A stretch of DNA of 64,000 bases. Origin: Hericium rajendrae. Taxonomy: Eukaryota; Basidiomycota; Agaricomycetes; Russulales; Hericiaceae. The stretch spans positions 2,852,001 to 2,916,000 of the forward strand of contig CM065882.1 in NCBI GenBank assembly GCA_033439255.1. The letters run 5' to 3'. Position 1 is the stretch's first letter, and each line of letters begins with the position of its first letter. Under the pieces are notes generated by a model. It was given only the letters and a program-made list of their open reading frames with translations, was not told the origin of the DNA and ran no database searches. This document shows, one piece after another, positions 10,637 through 23,434 of this stretch. The position numbers and the translations under genes are program-made.

Positions 10637-13600
10637 TTATAAATGGAAATCATCAGCGAAGAGGACGAAGAAGCATGCAGAAAGTCTGACCCTATCTAGA
10701 GGCAACGCATGTATGCATGCGGTTTTGATCTTGGGGTGCGAAATGGGCGTGAAGGCAAAATGACACAATATGTCTGAAATTGCGACAACGACAATGTCTT
10801 CTTCGAACATCTCATGGTAAAGACGACCACCTGCTATCGGGAATTGGCGATATGGATCGTGTTTAGCATCTTCCTGCGACAAAGACTTGAATCTCTGAAC
10901 CACGGCAAAAGTTGAGTCTGCTTCGCTAGCCCTCGATCGAGGCTTATGGGCAGTGAAAAGCATGACAATTCGCCCTGGATACCAGTCATCTGGGATGCTG
11001 TTGCCAAGGATAACGAAGCTATCCCCTACGGATGCGCTGCTGTAGGAAACTCCCCGAGGCAAGTCAACTTTTTCGTGCTTCGTGACTTGTGGTGAGTAGG
11101 TGCCTAGCAGCGACAAATGATTGAGAATTGTCGCCGGAAGCCGCACTTTCGATTGGCCTCACGATCCGAACATGAGAGCTGCCTTGTCTTCGAATGCCAA
11201 CATATCATTGAGAAATGTACCGCGAATGTCTTTGCCAAATGCACGATGGTATGCATTGACCAGTCGCTTGAGAACAGGACTAAGCCCACGGCTATCGATG
11301 ATAGCCTTAAGCTTTTGCCCCATGCACAAACGCTCGTACATCGTCTTTTCCATCTCGCCTACCATGTTCATCAATTTTAAAAGCAGGTACCGGGAAGACT
11401 GAGACGTACCAAAGTGCATGTTCGTGTTCACTTGCTGCAACAGATAATTCCAGCGCTCAAAGGCGAAACACCTCCAGGAGTGAGTGGGGCCAAAACGATG
11501 GAAGAAGGGAGTTAAATGAACAGATATGTGATTGTTGGGTGACAAGCCAACACCCGGAAATAGTCGCAGGAGCTCCCGGAGGTACCGCATCATATAAATA
11601 GAGAAGTCATTGATTCTGCGCAGCGTCATCGTTCTCATGGTCGCAATTTTGGTGGCGGACACCAGGTCCATGAAGTTGCAAAATAACTGATACTCCCGGC
11701 TGTCCTTTGATAATGTTCCCCATATGAGACCAAGGGTGATAACCAGATTGACGGTGCAGAAGGACCTCCACTGATCAGCAGATACTTTGCCATGCTGACC
11801 AGTTCCTATGTTTCGGGGCGCCCGAGCAATCCAAGATGGTAAGATCGTCTTTTGCATGTCGTCGTGGACTTGTTGTAGCCTCTCCTTGCCGAGGACGCGC
11901 GTCTTCTTGCGTTTACTGTTTGCTTTACGGGCGTTTTCGAAGCGTTCCAAATTCTGGACAAGCAGCTGACCAGACTCGTCCGCAAGTCCTTCCTGCTGAC
12001 GCTGAGATAAGGTATCAGGTCAGAGGACGATCAACTGACAACTAGGCAAATCACCTTCGATACGAGTTCTTGAGCAAGTTGAGCCTTCGTCAATCGGTTG
12101 AACTCTGACTTCGTACGACTGAACTTCTTGACACAAAGTGCGACCAAGACTGTCTTATACAGGTCTTGAAATGCCCTCTGATTAGGAGCAAATTGGTAGT
12201 ACTGTTCGCCTATGACTAGATCACCCTCCTCCTCCTCAGAAGTAGTTCCTACTTGTTCTTCCTCCGGAGCGGGTGGCGTGACAAGGCGATCTTCATTATC
12301 GAACCAACCCTGCTCCTGTCGCTGACATGCGGATGCATGCGTGAGTAAGTGTTTCTTAAGAGGTGTGGGCTGACTCACGTATGCAATCAGTACGTCGACA
12401 TACGGCTTCTTCTTCCTTCCTTCAGCACGCAATCTGTAATCCTGCACTAGACGCTTCAAGACATTGAGTTTCAACCCCTCCACCTTCTTTCTGGGTGCAG
12501 TCCGCAACGTATGGACGCCCGCACGGACTTCTTCATCCTGTGCGGTGGTCACGACAGGATCACTCATGGTGCCATCACCATCAGCGAATTGTACGTCCAT
12601 CCCCCAGACAGTGCGACAATGATGCTTCAGGTTACCGAGGAATAGAGCATGCATGGCGTCAATGACTGTATACCATATAGGATCCCAATACGAAAGACGC
12701 AGGAGCTCCGACCAGCGAACGCCGTAGGCTGAATATATCTGTTCCCTCTCCGACTCCGACTCGGCATCTCGCCACGCACAGGCGTGCTGCATGTGCTCCT
12801 CGTAAGTGCGGGTGCCCCAGGTGTCCACGTCAAGGTTGTTGATGTCACGAAGAGAAAGGTTGCAATATGAACAGAAAATGAGGCTGGTATGCCCAGCAAA
12901 GCCAGCCATTTGTCGAGCGGCCAACAGGTCGGACACCAGTGGAACGAGAACTCCCGAGACAGTCCGTCCTTGGGGGAAATTAGGAGTTTTTGAGAGTGAG
13001 ATACCAGGCTCCCAAAGGTCAACAAGATCATCGACGAGGGGCTTTAAGAGATGGTTGATCTGCTCCATAGATGGCTCGCTGGGGCCCGGGATGACACCGA
13101 CCAAGAACATATTCTCAACTCGATAGCGAAGGCGGGGAGGAAGGTTGAGGCAGATCATATACATGGCGCCAGTGCTCACTTTCTTCCCAGCTTGCTTATT
13201 CTGAAAAGGGTTGAAGCCATCCATGCATAAGCTGAACGCAAGACGACCAGCGCTCCGCTGAGAAAAGAATGGTTTGCCATCTGGGCCTCTGAACTTCCGC
13301 AGCTCCTCCGTGTCCCAGATATCGCAGACATCTTGATCAGAACTACCTCCGGCTGGTATATCCGGCGCAGCACTGTCAAGCAGGTTCTCCATTCCCTCAC
13401 GGCATATCAGCTCTCCAATCCATTCCTTGAGATCGTGGTAGAGGTAGCGTCGAACGGGTTGGGTATGCAGCTTTCCACGAATGGTCCGGGCTTTCCGCAG
13501 AACCCTGCCGCATGGTTTACTGGACGGAGTGCTAGTGAAGGTGCATCGTTCTGGATAAGAGTCCAGGCCGCCTTCCGGATAGCAAGCAAAGCACTTCGGA

Positions 13601-14650
13601 CAGCAAATGTACGCGTTTGTCGGGGGCATTAATTGCAAGCCTTTGAGAATCGTCCGAGCGTCCTGTGGGATACTGCCTGTCACATGCTGTCCGTGCTTTG
13701 AAAATGATCCAGCAAACTCCATGGAGAGTTCGATGATAAGCCGGATGGATTCTAGCAGGAAAGAGCAATCGTTTAATGAAAGCCTGCTGATTAGATGCAT
13801 GATAGCAACCAGGATGAACACGGCCGTGACGATAGGCTCTGCATGAAGCACGGGAAGACGAAAATGGGAAGCTGCGGAGATCTTTCAGAAACGCGGTATT
13901 TCAGAATAAGACAGCGGCGTCACCTGTGTCGACATTTAAACTCCTTGGCAGTAGACCATGCTGATCGGGATGTTCGGCGTCCTCAGATCCGTTGCTGTGA
14001 TATTGCTCTCTCCATGCATGCAGCTTTAGGCCTTGAACACGGTCCCATTCCGCCTCAATCGCCTTGACCAGATCCGCCTTTGCAGTCTCGGCATCGTCCG
14101 ATCCGCGAGAGCAAATTCGATTGACGCGAGTCAAAGCATCAAATACCCAGTGTTCATATTCGATGAGAGAGGTGTTGTTGATTATATCAGTTCGCAGTTG
14201 GAGATCTTCAGATATCGGGTTGTCATGCGTCGGAGGGGTGAGGAAGACGAGGCCGTCAAAATGAAGATCTGTCCGCCTGCCAGAGATAAAAGCTGTATTC
14301 AACACAAGGACGGTCTCCAATGCCTTTTCGGCTTTGGTATAAGGTCGTGTGGTCTGGGCTAAGTCCGACCATGCAGCTGACACGGACGCAGAGGAGAACT
14401 CGGCTTCTTGAGCTGACGTCTCGAGAGATGGGTCCGGGTCGTTGGCAGAGGCATCCGCAGCACCGGAATGACTAGACACGTAGCCGTGGCACAGATCAGT
14501 GGTCCGATGGCTCTGATACTCTTTCTCCCCGATCAACCGCCCTTTGAGTTGTCGGCGAGTGACATTATCGACGAAAAGGTTCTTAGCGCAGCCATAAGAT
14601 GTGCATGTGCACAATTTCCTCGTACGTTGCCTACCCCTTCGAGTAGACAT
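10637..14650 (-). CDS. Tnp2-type (CACTA/EnSpm, Transposase_21-like) transposase with one in-frame TGA
   Basis: Exons by splice and frame: 14650-13924, 13838-12055, 11992-11410, 11358-10637; they sum to 3816 nt (1272 codons), exactly divisible by three. The N-terminus is Cys-rich (KLCTCTSYGC); a zinc ribbon follows (YICCPKCFACYP). The core has FSLCMDGFNPFQNKQAGKK (first catalytic Asp candidate), NLPPRLRYRVENMFLVGVIP, VPLVSDLLAARQMAGF (second Asp candidate) and WYTVIDAMHALFLGNLKHHC, as in the Tnp2 proteins numerous in agaricomycete genomes. The final exon (WYPGRIVMLFTAHK) is the family's C-terminal domain. An in-frame TGA at 11161-11159 follows ALMFGS; everything else is open, so the copy is nearly intact and fairly young. 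I could not identify terminal inverted repeats or target duplications. Upstream 14651-15625 has no clear gene. Confidence 0.88.
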
Positions 14651-15625
14651 TGCCCTGTTGGCCCTATTCTTATCAGCATTCACTACGTGCGCATGAATAA
14701 CGAACTAACCACAGTGAGGCAGGGAGGCACCCTTGATGTTACGAATGGGAGGTAGGAGAGAAAGTCGAGGCAAGCATTGACTCCAAGCCGATAGACACAA
14801 CGGATATGGGAAAATGCGTGCAATTGCTTATCGATCAAGCTGATGCTCTTGAGCGGATATAGTGTTCCGATAAGTACGGACTAGTCCTGCGACGAATGCC
14901 ACGTTCTTGACTGTACTCTTGCTAGCTTAGCGGGTCAACGCAGAAGTTTAGATGAATACTTACTCGGCTCTGCATCGCCGGAGTTATTTGAAGTGTTTGC
15001 ATGGACAGCAGCGCTGACAAAAGAGCACCAGCGGTGGCTGCCAAAGTTACATCGGTACCAGGTAGCGTAACATGGACAATGGATGAGGTCTTCGGGGAAA
15101 GGACTCTGCAAGAGGTTGCCTCTGCCTTGGGTAGTTTCTGTTCCGAGTCGCAGTCATTATGATATGTTGAAGTGCAACAGTCCCAATCGACACATGGCAC
15201 TAGCGCTCAGGTGCTCGGGACTTTCGCACGCACCGCCAACCTCGTAGGCGCCTGACTGTCACGTCGACGTTGGTCAAGTTGAAAACAGACCACAAACGAA
15301 AAGTACAGACACAACATTCTGTACAGCTTTGTTTTGGGCTGTCGCCGTGAGCAGAGGCTGTTCCTTTTGAGGCGAGAGTATGAGGTTACTGACGCCTACA
15401 ACAACAAGCGCCTTCAGGCGCTTACGATGATAAGGTGAGAGGTTGATCAGAAACTACGATTGATCCCTCTACTCAAAGCTGTTGATGATCTTCCATCGCT
15501 GTACTTAGCCCAAATAGATGAGGGCATCGTCGATTGACATCAGCGAGTTGACAAATTCTTATCAGAAAGCTTCATATGCGAACGATACGTTAAGACATAC
15601 GAAGTACAACACGGTATCATACTTC
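14651..15625. other. intergenic; possible 5' part of the Tnp2 element
   Basis: No supported gene. A minus-strand open frame (15200-14922) has Cys/Ser/Thr-rich composition and no domain. If the Tnp2 copy is a complete transposon its 5' terminus should lie here, but no CACTA-like terminus matching one near 10.5 kb was found by eye. Confidence 0.4.
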
Positions 15626-18097
15626 CTAAGAGTTCAAAGAAAAACCCTCGGGTGGATACTCCAAATCACTTTGAAGATCAGACCAGATGCAGTACAGGTG
15701 AAAAAACGGATAAACCATAATGCCAATCATCAATAATAATTTAATCCCGGTAAAGACCCACGAGAATATAAACTTCGCTATGTTCCAGAGCCAGATAATG
15801 ACGGATACGAAGACCTTGAACCATGTGACGGGGGCAACGCGTATGATGGTGTATCCCAGTACGACAATGGTAACCATATGGAAGACCACTCGATTTAGGA
15901 GTTCAGACAAGCTGCGTGTGGCTGAGCACTCAATGGCCTCATGAAAATAAGAATAAATCCTACATAAGATCAGATTTGGGATGTACAACGAATAAAATAA
16001 AGAGTACCCGGAGCTCGACTTCAAGTCAACTGATGTTATGCAGTTGCCCCTAGGATGTGCATCTGTCTGGACCGCGACATCCGAGCAAAGACCAGTAAGA
16101 CTTGATTCGCCATCGCCCGGATCCTTCAGATATGTAGGTCCGATCAATCCGTAACTCGAGAGCTCTGGCGACGACTCCCGACATCTGCAGGTGCTACGCG
16201 CATCAACGCAATCTTGAGTTTGCACACCGATAGTCGAACGCTCCGGTACAATTTGCTGTAGGCCTTCCTCTGCCCGGGACTCGGAGTCATTTGAATGCAA
16301 CACCTCGAATGGCTGGCCGACCTGATGCTCTCGATTTTTCTCTGTCTGTATTCCCACGCTGCAGCGTCCCGTGTACTTCCCGTCCTGCCTGTATTCTCCC
16401 GTGCTCGTGCGATTGATTTCTGATGACTGGTTTAAGTCGCTCTGGGACTTTCCATCAAGCGTGGCAGTGTAACTGACTTCCGCCGTTGAATCCAAGCCTA
16501 ATGAACCAGGTTCAATGTCGATATCTTCGATATCACGTTCACTAGCGGCAATTGAGAAGTCTCGCCATGCGTCGACATCCGCCAGAGGGACTAAGGATGT
16601 GCCGACGATAGCCGGCCCGGGCTCGTCGTTATGAGCTGAGGAATGTTCTAATCTCAATTTATGAAGCTCGAATGCTAGTGAATTGGGACATGGTGATGGG
16701 TGGGAAGGAACATCCGAAGAGGACGCAGTTTCTTCAGAACATGACGCGATGGATTCAGGTGTACTAGCAGCACTTGAGGATCCCGTATCTTCGGGCACGG
16801 AACGATGCGCCATCATAGAGACTTGTTGGCCTAGCTGGTGTGACGGGAGATTGGATGTCGCTGAGGATGGGCCGACAGTGTAGATGCCGAGGTCACGACC
16901 ACTGCAGGATGAGTAGGATCGAATACTTCCCTGGAATTATTCATGGATCACATACCTTCTTTCAACCTCAGGTAATGGACTGGCCTCCAAGGCGTCACGC
17001 TCATCAGCACTGCCCGGGATGAATGAGAATTTTACTTTGACAAAATGATCAAAGCCCACACCTGACTTCAGGTGATAGAGACGCTCGCAGATCGAGAGGG
17101 GGCGGAATGGCGCCCGCGGATGGAATCTGATCCAGATAAAGAACGTCAGAGCTTCATCCTCTATCGTGCAAGAGGCACGAACATTGGAAGTGTCTTCTGG
17201 GATACGCTTGAACAACCCATTCTTGCGGCCAAAAGCAGCGATCTCACGAGTACTGCTCAATATATCCTTCACCATGTCGCGTATCGCCTCGGGTGCGACG
17301 TAAGATTTTCGTATATCTTCCAGAGATCGTACTCGATCTGTAAATGCCAGTTTGACAAGTCTTCAGTTAATAGTTGTGAGCATAGATATTAGCGTTCGCA
17401 CCCTTAATCAAGTGCTGCTGGTGATTCCATTGCACAAGCTTCTCATCCAATGTTTCTATCTTTGACTGCACGTGAGACTCGAGCTGAGACATTCTGCTGG
17501 AGTGCTCCGTCTAAAATACCAAAATATGAGAAGTCGGAGAATATACTGATAGAAATTAGGCCCACCAGTTGGACATCGACCTTCTTAAATCGGGTTACTG
17601 TAAAGTTTATAAATGTTTCAAAAGATTCTTCCAGCTTCTGCAGTTTGGCTTCCAAATCGTACACATAGCCATCCAACTTTTCGAGCTTATCCTTTGTCGT
17701 CCCTGCATCAGAATGAGTGAGGAATTCGATCTCATAGACCCGTAAGGCATACAACTGCTTGATCCCATCTCTAGATCACTGACTGTCAAAGATGGAACGC
17801 GAGGCGCGCCTTAGAAATTATCATTTAAAACAATCATAAGTGCACGCGTTATATGTGCCATGGACCTTGAGAAGCTGCCCAGCTCTGCAATCCGTCATAA
17901 ACATTTTGTACAGTGCAGAAATTCCCCTGGTCTTGAAAGATATGATCGAGAACCTCTTGTTCTTGGCCGGAGAAGTACACGCCCAGATGGCGTTCAAGGG
18001 CTGGCTGCAACTCTGAGCGTCCGATTCCGACTGGATGGAAAGCTTCAGCTATAACATCAAGCAGTCTGTTGCCCGAGATCTCCATTTGTTCTGGCAT
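15626..18097 (-). CDS. long coiled-coil membrane protein with C-terminal transmembrane cluster and three (I/V)QT motifs
   Basis: Hypothetical. Start MPEQMEISGNRLLDV at 18097. Following exons encode a coiled coil (LEKLDGYVYDLEAKLQKLEE, ~17690-17630; MSQLESHVQSKIETLDEKL, ~17495-17440), then a globular part (DMVKDILSSTREIAAF to PLPEVERRYV, ~17275-16945). The next exon, after an intron ending ctgcag (~16890), runs in frame through a Ser/Glu-rich acidic stretch into the long last exon that ends at 15626. The acidic part has GIQTE (16354-16340), GVQTQ (16228-16214) and AVQTD (16075-16061). The C-terminus has three or four hydrophobic segments (TIVVLGYTIIRVA; FKVFVSVIIWLW; FSWVFTGIKLLLMIGIMV) and a short tail. 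A 48-nt in-frame segment (gtactc...tgtag, ~16010-15963) may be an intron. The junction between the first two exons is not resolved. Probably anchored in an internal membrane with a cytoplasmic rod. Confidence 0.65.
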
Positions 18098-18406
18098 TTG
18101 TCGTCTGAGACGCCTTTAAATACTGAGGAAAAGATGGAGCAGTGGAGGGATGAAGACGGTTAAGTATGCGTCTTGTACTTACTTCGTCCAGCTCTTTGTC
18201 GGCCCTCGCGCGCCGCAGCCTTCTGGTCGATATCTCAGTAAGACGGCAGCACTTTCCCAGGCCCCGGCGCCTTCGACGTCGCTCTCGACTTTAGCTAGTA
18301 TCATTTCAAGTAACTTACAGGCAGACGTATTCACGGTCAGGATGATGGACAGCCCATAACATTCTTAGAACAGACTACAGCATAGGAGAAATGAAAGGTC
18401 ACGATA

Positions 18407-19114
18407 CTAATCGAGGAGCAGACACCAACCGACGACGATAAAGAAGACCACTAGGAGCATATCATAAACCCAGACATATCCTTCCAACCTCGTCTGCTTG
18501 TCCTGGCCATGCAGCCTCTGCTCCAGGTCCTTAACCGCGTCGCAAATGCCTTGCGTGTCCGCCTCATTGCGCAGGCTGTGCTCTAGGTCTCCAACCACCT
18601 CGATGATGCGCTGGACTTTCGCCTCAAGGGCTCTGAGTTCATCCTTCTGGTCACTGACACGGCTCATCAAGTCATTGACATCCATATGGAGGGAAAGCCG
18701 ATCGAGCCTGTCTTCAATGGCAGGAAAGCGCCTATCGGAAATATTGCCAACGGGCATGATGTTCAAGAAAGTGGCCGAGACAACGTTGACTTGCTCTCGC
18801 AGGCTAGGTAGGGCAGAGCTGCGGTCGTCAGAGAATATGAAGATCGCTAGACGCCGGGCGTTACTTCGCTGCACCCTCAACAATGAATATATGACACCCA
18901 CTTTGAGTCTCCGTCACCACCATACCACCTATGAAGGCCTGGTTCGTTGTCACCGAGGGAGGAAGTGTCTCTGTGATTTCACTGGTGTCATCACCGACCG
19001 ACTCATTCTGTTAAAGGATGGAATAAGATTCATGAAAGGAAGAGAGTTCGCGAAAACTCGACAAACCTGACACTCACGTCCCGACAACGGCACGGGGAGG
19101 ATATTTGAAGACAT
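18407..19114 (-). CDS. tail-anchored coiled-coil protein (5' structure uncertain)
   Basis: Hypothetical. The last exon (to 18407) encodes a heptad-rich helix (MSRVSDQKDELRALEAKVQR, DAVKDLEQRLHGQDK) followed by one hydrophobic segment (MLLVVFFIVVGWCLLL) and a single Asp, the form of a tail-anchored protein. Upstream an acidic exon begins at 19007 after tttaacag (NESVGDDTSEITETLPPSV). A likely first exon starts at ATG 19114-19112 (MSSNILPVPLSGR), but the phases of these pieces do not join cleanly, so there may be a frame lesion or an unseen exon. It has the same rod-plus-terminal-membrane design and strand as its neighbour 15626-18097, which suggests a locally arisen group. Confidence 0.5.
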
Positions 19115-19249
19115 GTTACAAGGAACGTCGTGGGATGCGAGGTAGATGGTGGTGAAAGGAATAAGCTGAGCCACACGCATGGTTGAGCGCGAAGATATAT
19201 GGATGATCACGTGACCGTATTGGAACGCACCTGCAGCCATGAGCCATGG

Positions 19250-20630
19250 TGTCAGTCAATTATAATGAAAGTATACTAACGACAGCTCTCCATTCGAGCC
19301 AAATTAGGATCCATCAAAAAGGTCACTCTCCTTGATCTCAACTTTCTTCGCACCATGCCGAATTCATACGCCGACTATCCGAGAGGGTATCTCTCCTTAC
19401 GATGACACCGTTCATGCACTGCGGCTCGTCTTCCCCGTTCTCATACCCTTCTCCCCCTTGGCACGCCTGCATGCAAGAACCTAGCAGGTGTAAGCTTCCG
19501 AGCAAGCACAAAGCCATCTGCGCTTGGGGACCATGGCGTGGCGCATGGGTAGTGAGGCGCAGGGGTTGTAGTCCGCAGCAGATTGATGCAGATTCGTGCA
19601 CGTCGCGCCTGCGGCCAGTGCACGACAGTGACCAGGACGGAAGGTCAAGGGCAATGAGTCGCTGTCAGCGTGATCATGGGATGCGCAGCATAGCGGCGTG
19701 CTCTGTGCGCGGCCGAAAGTGCGTTCGTTTTGAGACTTGAAAGTGGGGGAGAAAGAGGATGTCGGTACGTGAAAATCTTGAGATTGGAGAGTAAACTTTT
19801 GAAACGAGGGCAGCGAAAATGCTCCATGGGCGTCACCAGGTCCGCATTCACGTTAGATTCCTTCAGAGTTCTCGTTCTGCCAAAGCATTAGCTAATCAGC
19901 TCCTAGGGTACGCCTCGTGCTGAACGACGCTGCCGGGCCTGATCATGAGCAAAGCCTGGACGCAAGCTCTCACAGAAAATAAACAGGGCCTCGAGATAAA
20001 CGTTAGCAAGAGGAAGAGGCATGGGCGGTCTAGGTAAGGAATGTACCACGGGATGCCCTTGATGCAGAGGGAACGTAGAGCCGATGTGCTCAAGGGAGCG
20101 GGCGTTAACGTCCTGGTATCGACGAGGAAGGGATGAAGTGACGGGGAGTCACACGAGCAACGGTCAAAGGGGCACCAGGCTAGGTATTAGATAAGGGCCA
20201 GCAAGTGGAAGTGTCGCTATGCGGGCGACTCGTTCTTCGACGGAGTCCATAACCACATATAAAAGATTTACTACTCACTTACGAGACTCAGATCAGAGAA
20301 AAAGGTGAGACTGATGGAGCGGAGAGGGGAGGAACGGCTTGCTTGGTTGACGAGGACGAGACGAGACCCGAAATTTATCATTTTATGTTTGCGTTTGCAG
20401 GGCACCTAGCCTTGCCGTTGCGTTCGGCATCGGGTTTTAAGTCTCCGACTCACGTGCAATCAAACTCAGAAGGTGGCTGAGTACTCGCAGTCTGGCGAAC
20501 GATGGTCTGTACAAGCTATGTAATTCTCAGCTTCCTTCGCCCGAAACTCTGCGGACTGTAGCCAGAAGTTGTTATTGATCTATATCAATGTTGAATTATA
20601 CATCAGGGTGTATGAAAACAAGAAGAGCAA
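19250..20630. other. gene-free stretch
   Basis: Several overlapping open frames on both strands, none with domains, codon continuity or convincing splice sites. TATA-like sequence (ATATAAAAG) occurs near 20258 but no downstream gene could be tied to it. Confidence 0.45.
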
Positions 20631-21788
20631 TTATTCCATCAAAAGCATCGCCTCGTGCTCAGACAGAAAGAGACGGAGGCATTCAAATCCGGCTTCACGG
20701 ACCTCCGCATAGTGGTCGCCGTAATTGCCGATTCTGCGCAAAATCAACACCATACGCCCAAACTTCACAAACTCGAGGTCTGCCTCCGTAAGAGATGGCC
20801 TGTGGTCGATGAGAGCAGCCAGCTTGTTAAGGTTGTCTTGTACTTCAACGGAGGCTGCAAGGTTGCGCTGGGAAAGCTGGCGGACACGTGCAAGAAATCG
20901 AAGTTGCGTCTCTACGTCTAAGCCCCCGAGCTGAACAGTTAAAGGTCAGCATTGGCAAAGGGATGGATGGGCGGATGCATACGGTCCGTCGTTCTTCAGG
21001 TCGTATTTCCTGGATGCAAATACGATACAGATCATCGATGATTTGGTGCAGCGGCCTGACTAAAAAATAGCAGTCAGTAAAAGTAGACCCCCCAGCATAG
21101 AAACATAGAAAAACGAATGCTTGGTCCAAACTGATACCCTCACCAGAAGGTGCCACCAGATGTCTCCCATTAAAATCGCGCGAACACCACCAGGAATTGA
21201 CTGATACATCGAGGAGAGCTCGCCTATGTCTTGATCGAAGATCTTCTGATGTCGTACGTATTTATGCCATAGCTGGCGATGTACATAGGCATGGATTCGG
21301 GCCACACTCGATAAGAAGCATATGCTAATGCATAAAAGAGGATGGCTCGGTCGAGAGATACAGTCTTCTCTGAGAATTCTGGGCCACCTTGTCTCATAGA
21401 GCACAAGCGGTGAAGTATGTGCTATGGAAGCAAACTTCTGAAGCGTATTGACTGCTTGCCACCAGTCGGGTGACAATCTGCTTGCTCGATCAGCAATTGG
21501 TGGCATGGATGGAAATGGATGAGCTTACTGTTTAAGGCCACCTTCACCGTCAGTGACTATGTTGTCACCCCATAAGTATTCGAGAAGCTGGATGGTGCAG
21601 GAGCGGAAAATGCGAGACACGTAGAGTAGAGAAGGCAGGGTCTTCAAGCTCTGGCCTCCCGGTTCAAGAACCATGACATGGAAGTACTCCCCGATGACGA
21701 CGGCTAATATGTGATAAAGCAGTTCAATTGGAAGCGTCAAATGAGATCGCGATGCTGCAATCATTACACGAGGAGACCTCAGATGCAA
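20631..21788 (-). CDS. F-box-type protein, agaricomycete family
   Basis: The N-terminal exon (21788 to ~21530) reads SHLTLPIELLYHILAVVIGE, the LP-x-E-L-L start of an F-box-like motif, then LYVSRIFRSCTIQLLEYLWG. Middle exons include SEKTVSLDRAILFYALAYAS (~21370) and VRPLHQIIDDLYRICIQE (~21060-21005). The last exon (~20939-20631, with no ATG) reads LGGLDVETQLRFLARVRQLS, then FGRMVLILRRIGNYGDHYAE and FECLRLFLSEHEAML, stop TAA 20633-20631. The final intron (gtatgc...ttcag) joins in phase 0. This is a known lineage-expanded family of agaricomycetes; by the F-box it may act as a Skp1-Cullin adaptor, but no substrate domain is recognisable. Middle exon boundaries are approximate. Confidence 0.65.
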
Positions 21789-22135
21789 TAATGCACTCTT
21801 GTAGCGTCTGTTGAGTGCTGAGCGCTGAGAGGAAGTATGAGGAAGGGTATAGTCAGTGGCCTAGGATCGGAACAAGCCGTCTCTGACGGTCATTGGAGTG
21901 ACAGCATCTGACAAGCTCTGACAACGTCCGACAAATTCCGACAGCTTCCGACAGATTCCGACAGCTTCCAAACGACCGCTTAAAGGTGACGCATCCACGA
22001 CTGCATCGCATGGTAATATGGATTTAAATAAAAAGAACACGGTTTACCTCGCAGCTTCAGATGTCAGATTTCAGGCTTTCAAGACCAAGAACATCACGGC
22101 GAGCATATATACGTCTCAGACTGCGATCTGAATCA
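21789..22135. other. intergenic, with a 10-bp tandem repeat upstream of the F-box gene
   Basis: About 110-180 bp upstream of the F-box gene start there is a run of ~6 imperfect 10-bp units of the form CCGACAGMTT (about 21908-21968). The period is close to one helical turn of DNA, which could place binding sites on one face. No gene seen. Confidence 0.5.
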
Positions 22136-22920
22136 TTACGCTGACAAAGTCTCAAGGAACCAGTGTTTACATCGCCAGTCAAATTCGTCCATGCGTTGAG
22201 CCACATACGTGCGCTTGGTATAGATGCATATCAACGAAGGACATAGATGCAGAGACCACAAAAACTTACCTCATACCGACTTAATTCTTGCCGCCAAAAT
22301 GCTCTGCGAGCCCACATCAATGAGATGAAGTTCTTGTCCTCAGACCATCGCTCAAACGCGCCGTTGATGTAAAAGCGTTCAAGCTTAGAGACTCTGCAGC
22401 AAGTCAGATGGATACTGTACACGTCAGAGTGAAAAGAAAAATGCATGCAAACTTTAGCGTAAAAGACACATTCAGCGTAAATTCATGACCATCAGCGCTG
22501 CGCCATATCAAGGACATATCCTGGTATACATGAGTCTCTGCAACTGTTCAGTCGAATAGAAAGTCACTTTACCTGCAATCGTTGAAGGATCTCTGGTATA
22601 CGCGATTGAGCATCATGCCCGATTGGGTATTCGTCCGCGATGGATGAAATGCAAACTTCAAAAAGGGGTGAATCTCGGGAAGGTCACTACGGACGACTTT
22701 CGAACCTCGGTTCCAGACAGCGACAACTGGGTAAAGGACGCGATTCTTGAATTCCATATGATCCAAGATGACAACTTCGGCGATCGCCACGCACACGCCT
22801 AATGAGCAACGTCAATAGTGATGAAAGTAAGGAGTAGCATGGCTCACGCTCGAAGATAGTGGGTGGGGCGTACATCAGGTGATAAAGCTCCCTGAACAGC
22901 ATTCCCGCAGATATATTTCT
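22136..22920 (-). CDS. hypothetical protein of an F-box-associated agaricomycete family (5' end unresolved)
   Basis: Exons joined by consensus introns read: ISAGMLFRELYHLMYAPPTI (from 22920), VCVAIAEVVILDHMEFKNRV and FHPSRTNTQSGMMLNRVYQR (22800-22572), a VAETHVYQDMSLIWRSADGH exon (~22545-22455), FYINGAFERWSEDKNFISLM (~22393-22270) and a last exon TYVAQRMDEFDWRCKHWFLE ending at TAA 22138-22136. The composition and exon pattern resemble the multicopy family that includes the neighbouring F-box gene, but no F-box is visible; it may lie in an unresolved exon near 23200 (ATG 23220). No function beyond family resemblance. Confidence 0.5.
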
Positions 22921-23434
22921 GCGGTCTCTTTATCAAGCACTGCGTGTCAAAAGACGCCTTGGACAGGAGGCAACTGTTCAACGTTAAACAATGGTCAGTG
23001 GCTGCCACAATCAAGGACGAGATACCCCATGCTTTTGTTTTGGGTAGTCCCATCCGCGTATATAGCCCAACGTGTACATCTCGCAGTCCTCGTGCAGACA
23101 AGTGACCTGGTAGCGTGCAGGTGGATGGGCATCTGCTGTCGGGGATCAAGTATCTCAGACCAATGGACAGAGGCTGCGATAGGACACACTCACCGTAACA
23201 TTGATCCCAAGCCGTAACATTGATCCCGCGGCTAGGTGAATAATGCAACCTACAAGAACGAGAATGCCCGACCAATTGGGGGATGCAGTATAGAAGGGTC
23301 GGACATGGATGTGTGGGCCTCTCAGGAGCTCTCAGGCTGCCCACGGCATAGCGGTCCGGGTGAGCAAAGGCGTGCACGGTGACACTACTGTGACTAGTAC
23401 TGGCAGCCGTGTGGCCGTCGCGTGACAGGGCCCG

